Assembly (NCBI GenBank): GCA_021202075.1
Contig: JAJQDT010000173.1
Span: forward strand, 33,741 to 97,740
Direction of reading: 5' to 3'
Origin: Lachnospiraceae bacterium
GTDB lineage: Bacteria; Bacillota; Clostridia; Lachnospirales; Lachnospiraceae
Length of the DNA stretch: 64,000 nt
The translations under genes were made by a program, and so were the position numbers. Positions within the stretch are counted from its first letter, which is position 1. The number at the start of each line of letters is the position of its first letter. Shown piece by piece: positions 34,015 to 42,982 of this stretch. Under the pieces are notes generated by a model. The model made no database searches. It was given only the letters and a program-made list of their open reading frames with translations, and had not been told where the DNA came from.

Positions 34015-35349
34015 TTACGCCAGCGACCCCATCGGATCCCATGGTTTAAGCATGATCGGCTCGCCCTCATAGGCATCCAGTATTTCCTGAGAAAGATATT
34101 TTTTATTTACAACCACCTGATACATGTATTCGTCAAACCAGCGGTCGCTCATGACAAAATAGCCCTCTTTACCGGTCTCATCCCCCCAACTGTTTTCCAC
34201 CTGCCAGCGGTTCGGAACACCGTTTTCATCCAGATTCACTCCCTGAAAGACCATGGCATGTGTCATAAGGCTCTGTCCGTATTCCAGCCGCTCCGCCTTT
34301 GTCATGGCAAAGGTGGTATGGAACAGATCCTCGAGATCGTAGACCTCCGGATCCAGAACACCGGTTTTCCGCTCGGAGCGCTTTCCGACATCGCAGCCAA
34401 ACCAGACCGGCTCTCCATCCCTAAGCTGCGCGATCGCAGCTTTTTTCAGCTCCTCAATCGGAAGATTCACATAGCGCACCGGACGGCCCTCTACTACATT
34501 GCCCAGGAACTGTACGCTGTAGCTCCGGTAAAATGGCTTATCCGGCGTCGGAGCGTTGATCAGGCTGATGTAATCTTTTAAATTGACGCCTATGTATTTC
34601 TCATAAAAGGTTTTCGGGGTCAGATTTGTCTCCCTGTGGAAGTTTTTGTCTTTATCCCGGTATTCAAACGCGAAGGTCTTTGGCGGCTTTCCAAAGCCGA
34701 TGCAGAGCATATTGTAGACGGTTCCCATCATGGAGGTTTTCATCTCGCGAAGCTCCTCCACTGTTTTTCCATCCGAATGCTCCCTGCGCAGCACACAGGC
34801 GAATTCGCGGAGCTTTTCCGTGAGGTAAGCGTCCAGCTCCCTTGTGGCTTGGGAGACCTCCGTCTCCGGCATCGCATACTTTGGTACCAGCCCATATTTG
34901 TCTACGATGCAGCAGAGCATATCCCACTGACCGCCGTCACCTTCCGGTGCCAAGAGCAGGTGCGCGATAAGCCGTCCGTCCGATGGTTCATCCAGCGTAG
35001 TAAGAATATTTTCGAGAAAATAGTTTGCTTTTTCCAGCTTATCATAGAAAACAGTATAATTCTGAGACAGTTCGACCGTCTCAAGACCCGTCTTTTTCAT
35101 CACCTGCGCGCGAAGCACATTCAGCGCGGCGAACATCCAGCAGCGTCCGCTCTGTTTCTGATTGGTAATCTTTCCATGCTCCAGGCTGATGGAAAACTCA
35201 TGCGTTACCTCGCGGGCCGGATTGAAATTCCTGGCGGCCGCGTTAACTCCATTTCCCGTGACTGCATACATGGCCACCCGGTTCGCGCGGTCTGCGTTGA
35301 ACTGCTCCTCAAACTGCAAAAGATCTTCCGGTGTCAGTGATGTATTCAT
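34015..35349 (-). CDS. pepC: Aminopeptidase C, bleomycin hydrolase family (peptidase C1B)
   Basis: 444 residues from the ATG at 35349 (AGGAGG 9 nt upstream; a nearer ATG runs into a stop). Papain-fold cytoplasmic thiol aminopeptidase. The catalytic Cys lies in ITNQKQSGRCWMFAALN (near residue 70), the His in SLMTHAMVFQGV and the Asn in WQVENSWGDETG. The family's C-terminal end is normally the self-compartmentalising arm, and the protein ends ILKPWDPMG-like. The length is normal for PepC. It degrades peptides for amino-acid supply. The upstream 320 bp contain dispersed repeat copy B and no other gene. Confidence 0.95.
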   Translation of the reverse strand: MNTSLTPEDLLQFEEQFNADRANRVAMYAVTGNGVNAAARNFNPAREVTHEFSISLEHGKITNQKQSGRCWMFAALNVLRAQVMKKTGLETVELSQNYTVFYDKLEKANYFLENILTTLDEPSDGRLIAHLLLAPEGDGGQWDMLCCIVDKYGLVPKYAMPETEVSQATRELDAYLTEKLREFACVLRREHSDGKTVEELREMKTSMMGTVYNMLCIGFGKPPKTFAFEYRDKDKNFHRETNLTPKTFYEKYIGVNLKDYISLINAPTPDKPFYRSYSVQFLGNVVEGRPVRYVNLPIEELKKAAIAQLRDGEPVWFGCDVGKRSERKTGVLDPEVYDLEDLFHTTFAMTKAERLEYGQSLMTHAMVFQGVNLDENGVPNRWQVENSWGDETGKEGYFVMSDRWFDEYMYQVVVNKKYLSQEILDAYEGEPIMLKPWDPMGSLA

Positions 35350-35550
35350 CTCATTTTTCCTCCTCAGACTTATTTTGATTGAGCAGGGGGCAGCTTTAGC
35401 CGCAAAATACCCTGCCCGACCCTGTGCATCATATTGCCGGAGCCAATAGCCCGTGATTCCGGCAGTAAAAGATATAGTATATGTTATGCAGCAAACCCGA
35501 ATGAGTGAAAAATATACGCTCGGGTTCACTGTTCTCTTGCAAAGCGCGGT
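35350..35550. other. Leader/intergenic region upstream of pepC
   Basis: Together with repeat copy B this makes a 321-bp gap between pepC and the GH42 gene. A hairpin AACCCGA/TCGGGTT lies at about 35492-35525. I see no ORF with a start signal, no recognisable riboswitch, and only weak promoter-like sequence. Confidence 0.4.
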
Positions 35551-35664
35551 CTGCGTCGAGGCTTTTATGGTCTGCGATAGCGCCGCCCAAACGCGAAGCG
35601 AAGAGCGCTTCCATTCGCGCGTAAGGCGGTGCAGGATGCATAAGTTATTTCGTAACAGATCCTG
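35551..35664 (-). repeat. Dispersed intergenic repeat, copy B, with an inserted palindrome
   Basis: Same family as copies A and C, lying just downstream of the GH42 stop codon as copy A lies downstream of rodA. Compared with copy A it carries about 37 extra bases in the middle. These contain the self-complementary GAAGCG-AAGAG-CGCTTC nested in a longer imperfect hairpin. Confidence 0.75.
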
Positions 35665-35670
35665 GGGGTG

Positions 35671-37827
35671 TCAGGACATGGCAGCCAGAATCCGCACCCC
35701 CTTCGGTTCGAGGACGATCCGGTCTCCCTGCCGCATCAATACTCCCGACAGCAAATCCCTCCGGTCAGACGGCATCGTCACCTCCATCGGCTCACTGCCA
35801 TGGTTCAATATATAAAGAACACTCTTTCCATTTGCGAACCGTTCAGTTGCTTCAATGTTATGCGAGATAACAGATAAATTCGACATGATGCCGGAATCCT
35901 CTCCATTTGGCTCATTGAAAGCCACTCCGGAAACCGGGGATTCCACACAGGAATCTTCCGCATTGGGAATTCCTTCCTTTATTCTGACACGAATGGCATC
36001 AGCTACATCCAGAATCGGTCGGATCCCTTTCTCTTCCATCCGCTCCCGCAGAAACAGACTGTAAAACTCATCCGAAAGCCGGGTTGCGACGTAATAAGCC
36101 TTTCCCTCACCGAACCGGTTGACGGTCAACGCGGGAGAACCCGCATAGAAATCCTTCTCATAGACGGAGAGGATCTCCGCGCCTTCCGAATGCAGAATAT
36201 CGCAGAGCAGCCCCGCCGGATAGGCGGTTCCTTCGTAGGTGATCCGGTTTTTTGTCTCCGGTGGCAGGGCGTCAATCTCCTCGACCCAGATGCCCAGGAT
36301 GTCGCGCAGCCGCCCCGGGTAGCCGCCCGTGATCACGAGGTCATGCTCATCAACGATTCCGGAGAAAAAGGTCGTGATAAACGTACCGCCGCGCCGCACA
36401 AAATCGCGGATTTTCTCATCATATCCGGTCTTTGTCATATAAAATGCAGGCGCAATCAGAATCTCATATCCGTCCAGACTGTCGTCTGTGCCGACAAAAT
36501 CGACCGCGTAATTCTGCTCCGCCAGCGCCCGGTAGTAAAGAAAAACCTCATCCAGGTATTTGAATTCTGTGTTAGGGCCGGCCGAGTATTCGAGCGCCCA
36601 CCAGTTATCCCAGTCAAAATAAATCGCCGCTTTTGCATGGTTTCTGCCGCCAAGCGTATTGCTTCCAAGCTGCTTCAATTCCGCACCTAACGCCGCAACC
36701 TCACGAAATACCCGGGTGTTCTCATTCCCGACATGATCAATCACTGCGCCGTGGTATTTTTCACACGCGCCGATGCTCCGCCGCATCTGGAAAAACATGA
36801 CCGTATCTGCCCCATGCGCGACCGCCTGATAGCTCCAGAGCCGCATCACGCCCGGCCGCTTCAGCGCACAATAGGAAAGCCAGTTCGAGACACTCGGCGT
36901 CTGCTCCATCAGAGCAAACGGCTGGCCTCCCTTCAGCGACCGCATCAGGTCATGGCACAGCGCATTCCATGACCATGGAGCGGAATTCTCCGGATAGCTG
37001 TCCCAGGAAACAAAATCCATGGATTTCGCCCATTTCTGATAATCCAGCGGCTTATACGTCCCCATGAAATTCGTCGTAATCTTCGCGTCCGGAATCTGTG
37101 CGCGGATGGCCTCCGCCTCTAACTCATAACACTGCAGCATACTGTCGGAATTAAAGCGTCGGTAGTCAAGGGAAATTCCCTGAAAATTCGTCCGCTCTCC
37201 CCAGAAATGCTCACTGCGCAGATCCGGAACAACGATCTCATCCCAGTCATAGAACGTATGGCTCCAGAACGAAGTGTTCCAGGCGCGATTTACCTCATCC
37301 AGTGTGCCGTATTTTTCCCTCAGCCAGCCGCGGAACGCTTTTTCACAGTTTTCACAATAGCATTCCCCTCCATATTCATTCGAGACATGCCATGCCACAA
37401 CAGAAGTCCGCTTTCCATAGCGTTCGGCCAGCTTTTCGGCCAGACGGACGGAGTATTTCCGGTAAGTCGGGCTGTTCGGACAGGAATTGTGGCGGGCGCC
37501 GAATTTACGCTTTTTGCCATCATATTCCACACGCAGGATATCCGGATGGCGCGTCGCCATCCAGGCCGGATGCGCGGCGGTCGAGGTAGCCAGGCACACC
37601 TTCAGACCGTTTTTCTCCACCAGATCCATGATCCGATCCAGTCTCTCAAAATCATAAGTATCCTCCGATGGCTGCAGGGCTGCCCAGGAAAACACATTCA
37701 GAGTAACGATGTCAATGCTCGCCAGCTTAAACAGGCGCATATCCTCTTCCCAGATATCCTCCGGCCACTGCTCCGGATTGTAATCACCACCATAGAGGAT
37801 TTTCTGAATTCTGCTGTCGTTAATCAT
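35671..37827 (-). CDS. Beta-galactosidase, glycoside hydrolase family 42
   Basis: 718 residues. TIM barrel (about 1-400) beginning ILYGGDYNPEQWPEDIW. The acid/base Glu lies in WHVSNEYGGECYC (near residue 155) and the nucleophile Glu in FALMEQTPSVSNW (near 311). The cysteines of HNSCPNSP and ECYCENCEKAF are the GH42 zinc site. A trimerisation domain (about 400-610) and a short beta C-terminal domain follow. GH42 enzymes remove terminal beta-galactose from oligosaccharides in the cytoplasm. There is no signal peptide and no adjacent transporter or regulator. A Ser/Asn/Glu-rich insert lies at about 35855-35985. Confidence 0.94.
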   Translation of the reverse strand: MINDSRIQKILYGGDYNPEQWPEDIWEEDMRLFKLASIDIVTLNVFSWAALQPSEDTYDFERLDRIMDLVEKNGLKVCLATSTAAHPAWMATRHPDILRVEYDGKKRKFGARHNSCPNSPTYRKYSVRLAEKLAERYGKRTSVVAWHVSNEYGGECYCENCEKAFRGWLREKYGTLDEVNRAWNTSFWSHTFYDWDEIVVPDLRSEHFWGERTNFQGISLDYRRFNSDSMLQCYELEAEAIRAQIPDAKITTNFMGTYKPLDYQKWAKSMDFVSWDSYPENSAPWSWNALCHDLMRSLKGGQPFALMEQTPSVSNWLSYCALKRPGVMRLWSYQAVAHGADTVMFFQMRRSIGACEKYHGAVIDHVGNENTRVFREVAALGAELKQLGSNTLGGRNHAKAAIYFDWDNWWALEYSAGPNTEFKYLDEVFLYYRALAEQNYAVDFVGTDDSLDGYEILIAPAFYMTKTGYDEKIRDFVRRGGTFITTFFSGIVDEHDLVITGGYPGRLRDILGIWVEEIDALPPETKNRITYEGTAYPAGLLCDILHSEGAEILSVYEKDFYAGSPALTVNRFGEGKAYYVATRLSDEFYSLFLRERMEEKGIRPILDVADAIRVRIKEGIPNAEDSCVESPVSGVAFNEPNGEDSGIMSNLSVISHNIEATERFANGKSVLYILNHGSEPMEVTMPSDRRDLLSGVLMRQGDRIVLEPKGVRILAAMS

Positions 37828-37863
37828 ACAAGTTCTGCCTTTCTCCCCATTATAAAAATTGGG

Positions 37864-37893
37864 CTACATCGAGGATTTTTGCATCGTGCTATT
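37864..37893. repeat. Short repeat shared with 39248-39277
   Basis: CTACATCGAGGATTTTTGC followed by ATCGTGCTATT on the plus strand; the copy at 39248 differs at two positions. Both resemble the last part of the large dispersed repeat (CTGCGTCGAGGCTTTTATGG), so they may be eroded relatives. Confidence 0.5.
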
Positions 37894-37937
37894 CATGTCA
37901 ATGATTCATTTACGAATCGTGGATGCAGGCAATCTGC

Positions 37938-38591
37938 TCAGTCGGTTATCACCTGCGATTCCGTGACCAGCACCTGCGGCCGGATATCCTCCGCTCTCAC
38001 CGGCACCTCGTCCACAATCTGAAAATCAAACGCGAGCGCCACCGTCGCGTAGTCCGGATGCGCGGCCAGATAGCGGTCATAAAATCCCTTTCCGTATCCG
38101 CAGCGGTTCCGATTCCGGTCAAATCCCACGCCGGGAACAATCAACAGCACCCGTTTTTTCTGCTCTTCCGGCAAGTCCTTCACTTGTAGTCTCTCCGAAT
38201 CGTCCTGTTCGATCTGTTCTGAACTTTTATAACTGTTCAGCCGTTCCGAATCAGATGCCCCATTATCCGCTAATTGTCCGGTAATCGGCTCCGGCACATG
38301 AAAATAGCCGTTCGCGACGTCTTCAAAGGAAGAAATGTAATAATAACGCATATCCTCCCCTTCCACCTTCGGGGCAGCCACCTTCTTCCCAAGCCGCCAG
38401 GCTTCTTCCATCAGCAGCTTCGTAGAGACCTCGCCTTTGCAGTCCATGTAGACAAAAATCTCATCCGCCAGACGAAATGTGTCAAATCCCATCACAATCT
38501 CACAGATTCGGCGGCTTTTATCCAGAAGAACCATTTCCGGCAATTCCCTGCGCCGTCCCTTCACCATCCTGCGGATTTCGTTCTTTTCCAT
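37938..38591 (-). CDS. 5-formyltetrahydrofolate cyclo-ligase
   Basis: 217 residues. It converts 5-formyl-THF to 5,10-methenyl-THF with ATP. Motifs: an N-terminal basic helix (IRRMVKGRRREL), VYMDCKGEVSTKLLMEEAW, KKVAAPKVEGEDMRYYYI, and the ATP-binding VPGVGFDRNRNRCGYGKGFYDRYL. A hydrophilic insert at about residues 105-143 (ASDSERLNSY ... DDSERLQVKD, with DSERL duplicated) separates the EPITG element from the ATP motif. Most relatives are about 180-190 residues. The Shine-Dalgarno (AAGG, 10 nt) is modest. It lies between DUF896 and the GH42 gene. Confidence 0.93.
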   Translation of the reverse strand: MEKNEIRRMVKGRRRELPEMVLLDKSRRICEIVMGFDTFRLADEIFVYMDCKGEVSTKLLMEEAWRLGKKVAAPKVEGEDMRYYYISSFEDVANGYFHVPEPITGQLADNGASDSERLNSYKSSEQIEQDDSERLQVKDLPEEQKKRVLLIVPGVGFDRNRNRCGYGKGFYDRYLAAHPDYATVALAFDFQIVDEVPVRAEDIRPQVLVTESQVITD

Positions 38592-38711
38592 TTCTAAGTA
38601 CCTTGTTTCCCAATAATTTCGTATTCACCTGAGTGACTTCTCATCTGCTGCATTATGTCATTCAACGCATCCGCCGAATGTATATAAGATAATAGCCATG
38701 AAATGATTCCG

Positions 38712-38806
38712 TTCAGAAACCTCAGAAAGCATCCCGAAAGCTTTCCTGAAGCTCTCCTAAAACATTCCTTCCTTAAAGCTATCATAAAGCTTTCATAAAA
38801 CTTTTA
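38712..38806. repeat. Degenerate tandem array, about 12-bp period, reaching the DUF896 stop codon
   Basis: Plus-strand units such as CAGAAAGCATCC, CGAAAGCTTTCC and TGAAGCTCTCC, then longer variants around AAAGCTAT and CATAAAGCTTTCAT. The period drifts between 10 and 15. The tract runs up to the stop codon of the DUF896 gene at 38804. Confidence 0.5.
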
Positions 38807-39034
38807 ATGCCCCTTCTTCTGTGCTTTCTTCCCATACTTCTCGCCCAGATTCTCAATCGACCCATCCGGGTTCACAACATCAATATTATTGAGCTGTCCG
38901 CGCAGATTCATCCGGACCGCTTCAATATATTCCTGGCGAAGTCTGGCCTGCTCCTCGCGTTCCGCCTCCGTCAGACCCTCCGCCTTCGCCCTCCGCGCCA
39001 GCTCATTAATGCGCTGCAGCTTGTCCTTATCCAT
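38804..39034 (-). CDS. DUF896 (YnzC-like) small protein
   Basis: 76 residues, two helices then a charged tail. The opening DKDKLQRINELARRAKAEGLT and the following EREEQARLRQEYIEAVRMNLRGQL are the DUF896 signature. GAGG lies 9 nt before the ATG and a promoter is visible at 39095-39123. Function is unknown; in Bacillus a relative lies near SOS genes, which is not the case here. Confidence 0.93.
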   Translation of the reverse strand: MDKDKLQRINELARRAKAEGLTEAEREEQARLRQEYIEAVRMNLRGQLNNIDVVNPDGSIENLGEKYGKKAQKKGH

Positions 39035-39094
39035 TTTTAACTACCTCATACCCAATATTGAATCCTGGTAAGCACAAATAAATCTACACATGTA

Positions 39095-39123
39095 TCATAT
39101 CCAGGAAAAGATCAAGAGACAAT
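39095..39123 (-). promoter_or_regulatory. Promoter of the DUF896 gene
   Basis: TTGTCT, 17 nt, TATGAT on the minus strand, with the predicted start about 55 nt before the ATG. Confidence 0.6.
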
Positions 39124-39247
39124 TCCATATTAAAAATATCCATTTCAGTGCAGCCAATTGTAATTACAAATGAAAGAAGCACAATTACTCATTGTAAAAA
39201 CGTTTATTCACGTAAATCTGCCGGGGCAAGCGAATGACACTTTCGAA

Positions 39248-39277
39248 CTACGCCGAGGATTTTTGCATCGTGCTATT
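39248..39277. repeat. Short repeat shared with 37864-37893
   Basis: CTACGCCGAGGATTTTTGC followed by ATCGTGCTATT, 45 bp downstream of the flippase stop codon. It differs from the 37864 copy at two positions. Confidence 0.5.
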
Positions 39278-39321
39278 GGCGAAACAGGCAGAGTGAACAT
39301 GGAATTACGATATGAGCTGCT

Positions 39322-40980
39322 CTACCGCAGCAGCCCCATCTTCCGCAGCATGCGAATGATCACAGCCCCCTTCGGCAGCCCTGCGATCTCATCCTGAGTA
39401 ATCCCGTGGAAGGAGACCATCCCAATCCCATAGACGATCACACCTGTAAGCACCGCAACAATGGTCGCCGCCGTGTTGCCGATGAAGGTATGAAGCCCCG
39501 CATATACAAGGTAAGCAGCCGCAGCCATGATAATCGAGACGACGACCGGTACGATGAAAGTGCGGTAGATCTCCTGGCGATAGCCGAGAAAGCGCGCAAT
39601 GGAGACGGCATTCAGGATGCAGATGATGATCGCGAATATGATATTTGCGCCAACCACCGCGTAAATATTCAGGTTAAATGTAGTCAGGAACAGATACAGC
39701 ACAATCAGGTGAATTACCAGCGAAATGCAGCAATGCACGAGCGGCTGGCGCATCTGTCCAAGACCCTGAAGAATACCGGTTGAAAGCGTAGACAATGCGT
39801 AAAAAATAATCATCAGGGAGCCCATCTGCATAATACCGACAGACAGAGGCGTTCCGGTCTCGTTGGTAAAGAGCATGGTGATGATAGGCTCCGCAAGCGC
39901 AGCCATACCGGCAGCGCACGGAATTGTGAGCAGCATGGTAAAACGGATGGATGTGCCGACCTTCCGCCGTGCCTCCGCCTTATCACGCTTTTCCATCGCT
40001 GCAGTCAGACTTGGCACGACTGATGGAGACAGGCTCGAAGCCAATGCCAGAGGCACATTCATCAGTACACGGAACTGGCCGGAATAGATGCCCCAGATGG
40101 TTGTATACTGTTCCTCTGTGTAGCCCTGGCTGCGCAAAACATTTCCAAATACGCCCAGATCCAGCACGTTTGTGATATTGTAGACGACCGTGCTCAAAAT
40201 CACGGGCAGAATGGTGGCAATCAGCTCGCCGTAAATGTCCGCCGAAGATTCCCGGTGACCGGTGTGGTCCTTCAGCATTCGTTTTCGGATGGTCTTCGCC
40301 TGCGTCAGATAGATGATCATCACGACAGCCAGCGCAACTGTGATGCTGGCAACCGTACCGAACGTGGCGCCAGCCGCGCCCCATGCCGGAGCGAGGGAAT
40401 CATTCCCCTGCGTTTCGGCAAGACTCGTTCCATACCGGAACATAATGTCGGCGCATACCAGACTGACAATGGCGTTCACAATCTGCTCGATCACCTGGGA
40501 AAACGCAGTCGGAACCATTGTGGAAAAACCCTGAAAATAGCCCCGGAATGTGCCGAGGATTGCAGAAATAAAGATGGCCGGAGCCAGCACGCGCAGCCCG
40601 TAGACCGCGAGCTCCATAGACATCAGATATTTCGTAATCAGCCCGGCGCACGCATAAGTCACAAGTGCGATGGAGCCGCCGATAAGCATGGAAAACCGCA
40701 CCGCGCATAAAAACACGCGGTGCGCATTCCGATACTCTCCCTTCTGGACCCGCTTCGATACTAGTCTGGACACAGCCAGCGGCATATTAAAGCAGGATAC
40801 CATCAGAAGGATCGCATAAATTTCGTTTGCTGTGGAGTAATAGCCGTTGCCCTCGTTTCCAAGAATATTCTGGAGCGGGACACGGTAAAGCATTCCAATA
40901 ACCTTGGCGATAATCGCCGCCGCAGCAAGGATCGAACCCTGCACGAGAAAGTTATTTCCACTTTTGTTTTTCTCTTTCAC
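39322..40980 (-). CDS. MurJ/SpoVB-type polysaccharide (lipid) flippase
   Basis: 552 residues with about 14 membrane helices, MOP superfamily. The N-terminal helix is VQGSILAAAAIIAKVIGMLYRVPL, followed by NEGNGYYSTANEIYAILLMV, both typical of the SpoVB/MurJ/Wzx group in Firmicutes. Basic loops (SRLVSKRVQKGEYRNA) and repeated helix pairs continue to the C-terminus (IRMLRKMGLLR). It probably flips lipid II or another wall lipid. The start is GTG with GAGG 6 nt upstream. It is immediately downstream of the DUF3048 gene (16 bp), so the two may be cotranscribed. Which lipid it moves cannot be read from sequence. Confidence 0.87.
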   Translation of the reverse strand: MKEKNKSGNNFLVQGSILAAAAIIAKVIGMLYRVPLQNILGNEGNGYYSTANEIYAILLMVSCFNMPLAVSRLVSKRVQKGEYRNAHRVFLCAVRFSMLIGGSIALVTYACAGLITKYLMSMELAVYGLRVLAPAIFISAILGTFRGYFQGFSTMVPTAFSQVIEQIVNAIVSLVCADIMFRYGTSLAETQGNDSLAPAWGAAGATFGTVASITVALAVVMIIYLTQAKTIRKRMLKDHTGHRESSADIYGELIATILPVILSTVVYNITNVLDLGVFGNVLRSQGYTEEQYTTIWGIYSGQFRVLMNVPLALASSLSPSVVPSLTAAMEKRDKAEARRKVGTSIRFTMLLTIPCAAGMAALAEPIITMLFTNETGTPLSVGIMQMGSLMIIFYALSTLSTGILQGLGQMRQPLVHCCISLVIHLIVLYLFLTTFNLNIYAVVGANIIFAIIICILNAVSIARFLGYRQEIYRTFIVPVVVSIIMAAAAYLVYAGLHTFIGNTAATIVAVLTGVIVYGIGMVSFHGITQDEIAGLPKGAVIIRMLRKMGLLR

Positions 40981-40996
40981 AACCTACCTCTTAGCC

Positions 40997-42169
40997 TTAC
41001 TCCGCTGATGTTCCTTCAATGGTGATTGCGTCTGCTTCCGTGTCAAGAATAATGCATACCCAGGTCTTGCCCTGATTCAGCGTAATCTCATTTCCGTCGC
41101 TGTCATAATAATGTGTCACACCAAAGTTCCCGTCGGCGTACCGGTCGCTGGAGTCTGCATCGTCCTTGGACCAGGTGATATCAATCGCCTTGCCTCTGGT
41201 GATATATTTTCCGGAACCGCCGGAATACACGTCAATGTCCAGATAGCCATTGTCATCCCATTTTACCCATGAGCAGTACTGGAAAATGATGTTATCGTAG
41301 GTAAGCGCCTTTTGAGTATAATAATCAATCTGCACATCGCCCAGCTGGTACCTGGTGTATTTGCCGGTCTCTGAATCATAGACAAACTCCGGATAGTTAT
41401 ATGCATATCCCGGTTTTACAACAAGCGCATCCTCACCGGCATCCAGCGTCACGACTTCATCGTCCGACGCGAACTGATAGTGTCCGCTCTCCAGATATTC
41501 GTCCGAATATTCGGTTGAGTAGCCCTTATATTCCAGTCCGGCCTGGATCATTTCATAATTGGTAAATACATTGTGTGGAGACACAAAGTCGTCCGAGCGG
41601 TAGTAAACAACATCGCCCTCTCCGTCATACTGAAGGTCGTAATCGCCCATGCCGCTTAAGCGGATGGTGTCCGACATGTTCAGCAGCCCGGTGGCATAAA
41701 CCGCCTCGCCATAGTGCAGATAGGTCGCCTCAAACTCGCGGGCAAAATAAACATAATACTCACGGCAGCTCCGGACTGAGCCGATCCGCTCAACATCCTG
41801 ATAATCCTCGAAAATTCCCAGCAGACGGGTGATGGCACCCTCTACCGGCGCCTCATAAACGATCTCCGCATTGCTGATACCGGACTGCGGAAGCGCGTCA
41901 GAAATATTATTGAGCATGACAGCGATCGGACGGGCGCGGCCGATGGACTCCGGCACAAGCTTACCGGTCAGAAAGCTGCGCACCATCTCGTTCGAATCAG
42001 AATCCGTGCTCTCTTCCGCGGCAGCCGCTTCAGTCTCTGCCGTCTCTTCTGCCGCCACTTCCTCGGCAACCGCGCTCTGATCGGCCTCTTCTGCATAACC
42101 CCCTATTACGGTTCCTGCAAGCATCATCGCCGAAAGAGCAATTCCGGCAAAAAGCTTTTTCCTTGTCAT
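40997..42169 (-). CDS. yerB: DUF3048 (YerB-like) secreted protein
   Basis: 390 residues. A signal peptide (KKLFAGIALSAMMLAGTVIGG, ending near residue 25) is followed by an acidic Ala/Glu-rich linker (about 27-60). Two DUF3048 halves follow, with RPIAVMLNNISDALPQSGISNA, VEGAITRLLGIFED and GSVRSCREYYVYFA in the first and HYYDSDGNEITLNQGKTWVCII in the second. No lipobox Cys is evident, so it may be secreted or processed. The biochemical role of DUF3048 is unknown; Bacillus YerB is extracytoplasmic. GGAGGAG lies 6-7 nt before the ATG. Confidence 0.88.
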   Translation of the reverse strand: MTRKKLFAGIALSAMMLAGTVIGGYAEEADQSAVAEEVAAEETAETEAAAAEESTDSDSNEMVRSFLTGKLVPESIGRARPIAVMLNNISDALPQSGISNAEIVYEAPVEGAITRLLGIFEDYQDVERIGSVRSCREYYVYFAREFEATYLHYGEAVYATGLLNMSDTIRLSGMGDYDLQYDGEGDVVYYRSDDFVSPHNVFTNYEMIQAGLEYKGYSTEYSDEYLESGHYQFASDDEVVTLDAGEDALVVKPGYAYNYPEFVYDSETGKYTRYQLGDVQIDYYTQKALTYDNIIFQYCSWVKWDDNGYLDIDVYSGGSGKYITRGKAIDITWSKDDADSSDRYADGNFGVTHYYDSDGNEITLNQGKTWVCIILDTEADAITIEGTSAE

Positions 42170-42338
42170 TATTATCTCCTCCTTCTTTTCTTATGTCGAT
42201 TCCCAACAGGAAATCGGGATATAAACCGTACAGACTCCGATCCGGATTCTATACGGGTATCCTTCAGCGTGTTTTTGGAATTCGTTGATTCTCCGGCAGC
42301 CACAACAGCATGGTTCATCAAACGGTTCATGTGTCATG

Positions 42339-42857
42339 TCACTTTGCAGAGAAATTTTCCCTTGTAATATGCAGCGTCTCCAGAATCTCCTTCTGCATCT
42401 GCTCCATCGCTGCTGCGTCCGCCTCCGTCATGTGATCGTATCCCAGCAGATGCAGCATACTGTGGGCAATCAGGAACGCATATTCCCGTTTCACAGAATG
42501 TCCATATGCAGCCGCCTGCTCAAGCACTTTGTCCGCAGAAATCACGATGTCGCCAAGAACCAGCTCACCGCTCTCCGGATCGAAGCAGTCATCTCCGGCT
42601 TCCTCCTCCAGCCAGTCAAAGGCGCCAGGCGTCTCAAAATCGACCATCGGGAAAGAAAGCACATCCGTCGGCCGGTCGACCTGCCGATGCTCCAGATTCA
42701 GCCGGTGAATCTCCTCATTGTCCGTGATCAGAAGCCCCACATATGCCTCATATGGACATTCCAGATAATCCAATACCCCGTCGATGACCGTCTCCGCAAT
42801 TTCATACAGGTCAATATTCAGCTGATCTCCGCTTTCATTTTGAAAGTCAATTGTCAT
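42339..42857 (-). CDS. ybeY: Endoribonuclease YbeY
   Basis: 172 residues from the ATG at 42857 (GGAGG 11 nt upstream). Metal-dependent RNase for 16S rRNA 3'-end maturation and ribosome quality control. The zinc motif H-x-x-x-H-x-x-x-x-x-H is intact in LIAHSMLHLLGYDH, preceded by VDRPTDVLSFPM and LGDIVIS. A short insert (GAFDWLEEEAGDDCFDPESG) precedes the LGDIVIS strand. It lies downstream of phoH, the conserved order. The intervening yqfF (7TM-HD) gene present in Bacillus is absent. Confidence 0.95.
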   Translation of the reverse strand: MTIDFQNESGDQLNIDLYEIAETVIDGVLDYLECPYEAYVGLLITDNEEIHRLNLEHRQVDRPTDVLSFPMVDFETPGAFDWLEEEAGDDCFDPESGELVLGDIVISADKVLEQAAAYGHSVKREYAFLIAHSMLHLLGYDHMTEADAAAMEQMQKEILETLHITRENFSAK

Positions 42858-42982
42858 ATAATCATCTGCCTCCGTTATTGCCATCCCAATCCATCGTACA
42901 GAGCTTCGTTCAGTTTTCCATGTAATGCAGCAGGATGCTGTTATCATCTCCATGCCGCTCCATCATGACCTGCAAAAATCAG

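Noticed and set aside
34004..34025. Terminator after pepC (ATCTGT-A5-ACAGAT)
   Set aside because: Only a 6-bp AT-rich stem and no U-tract after it.
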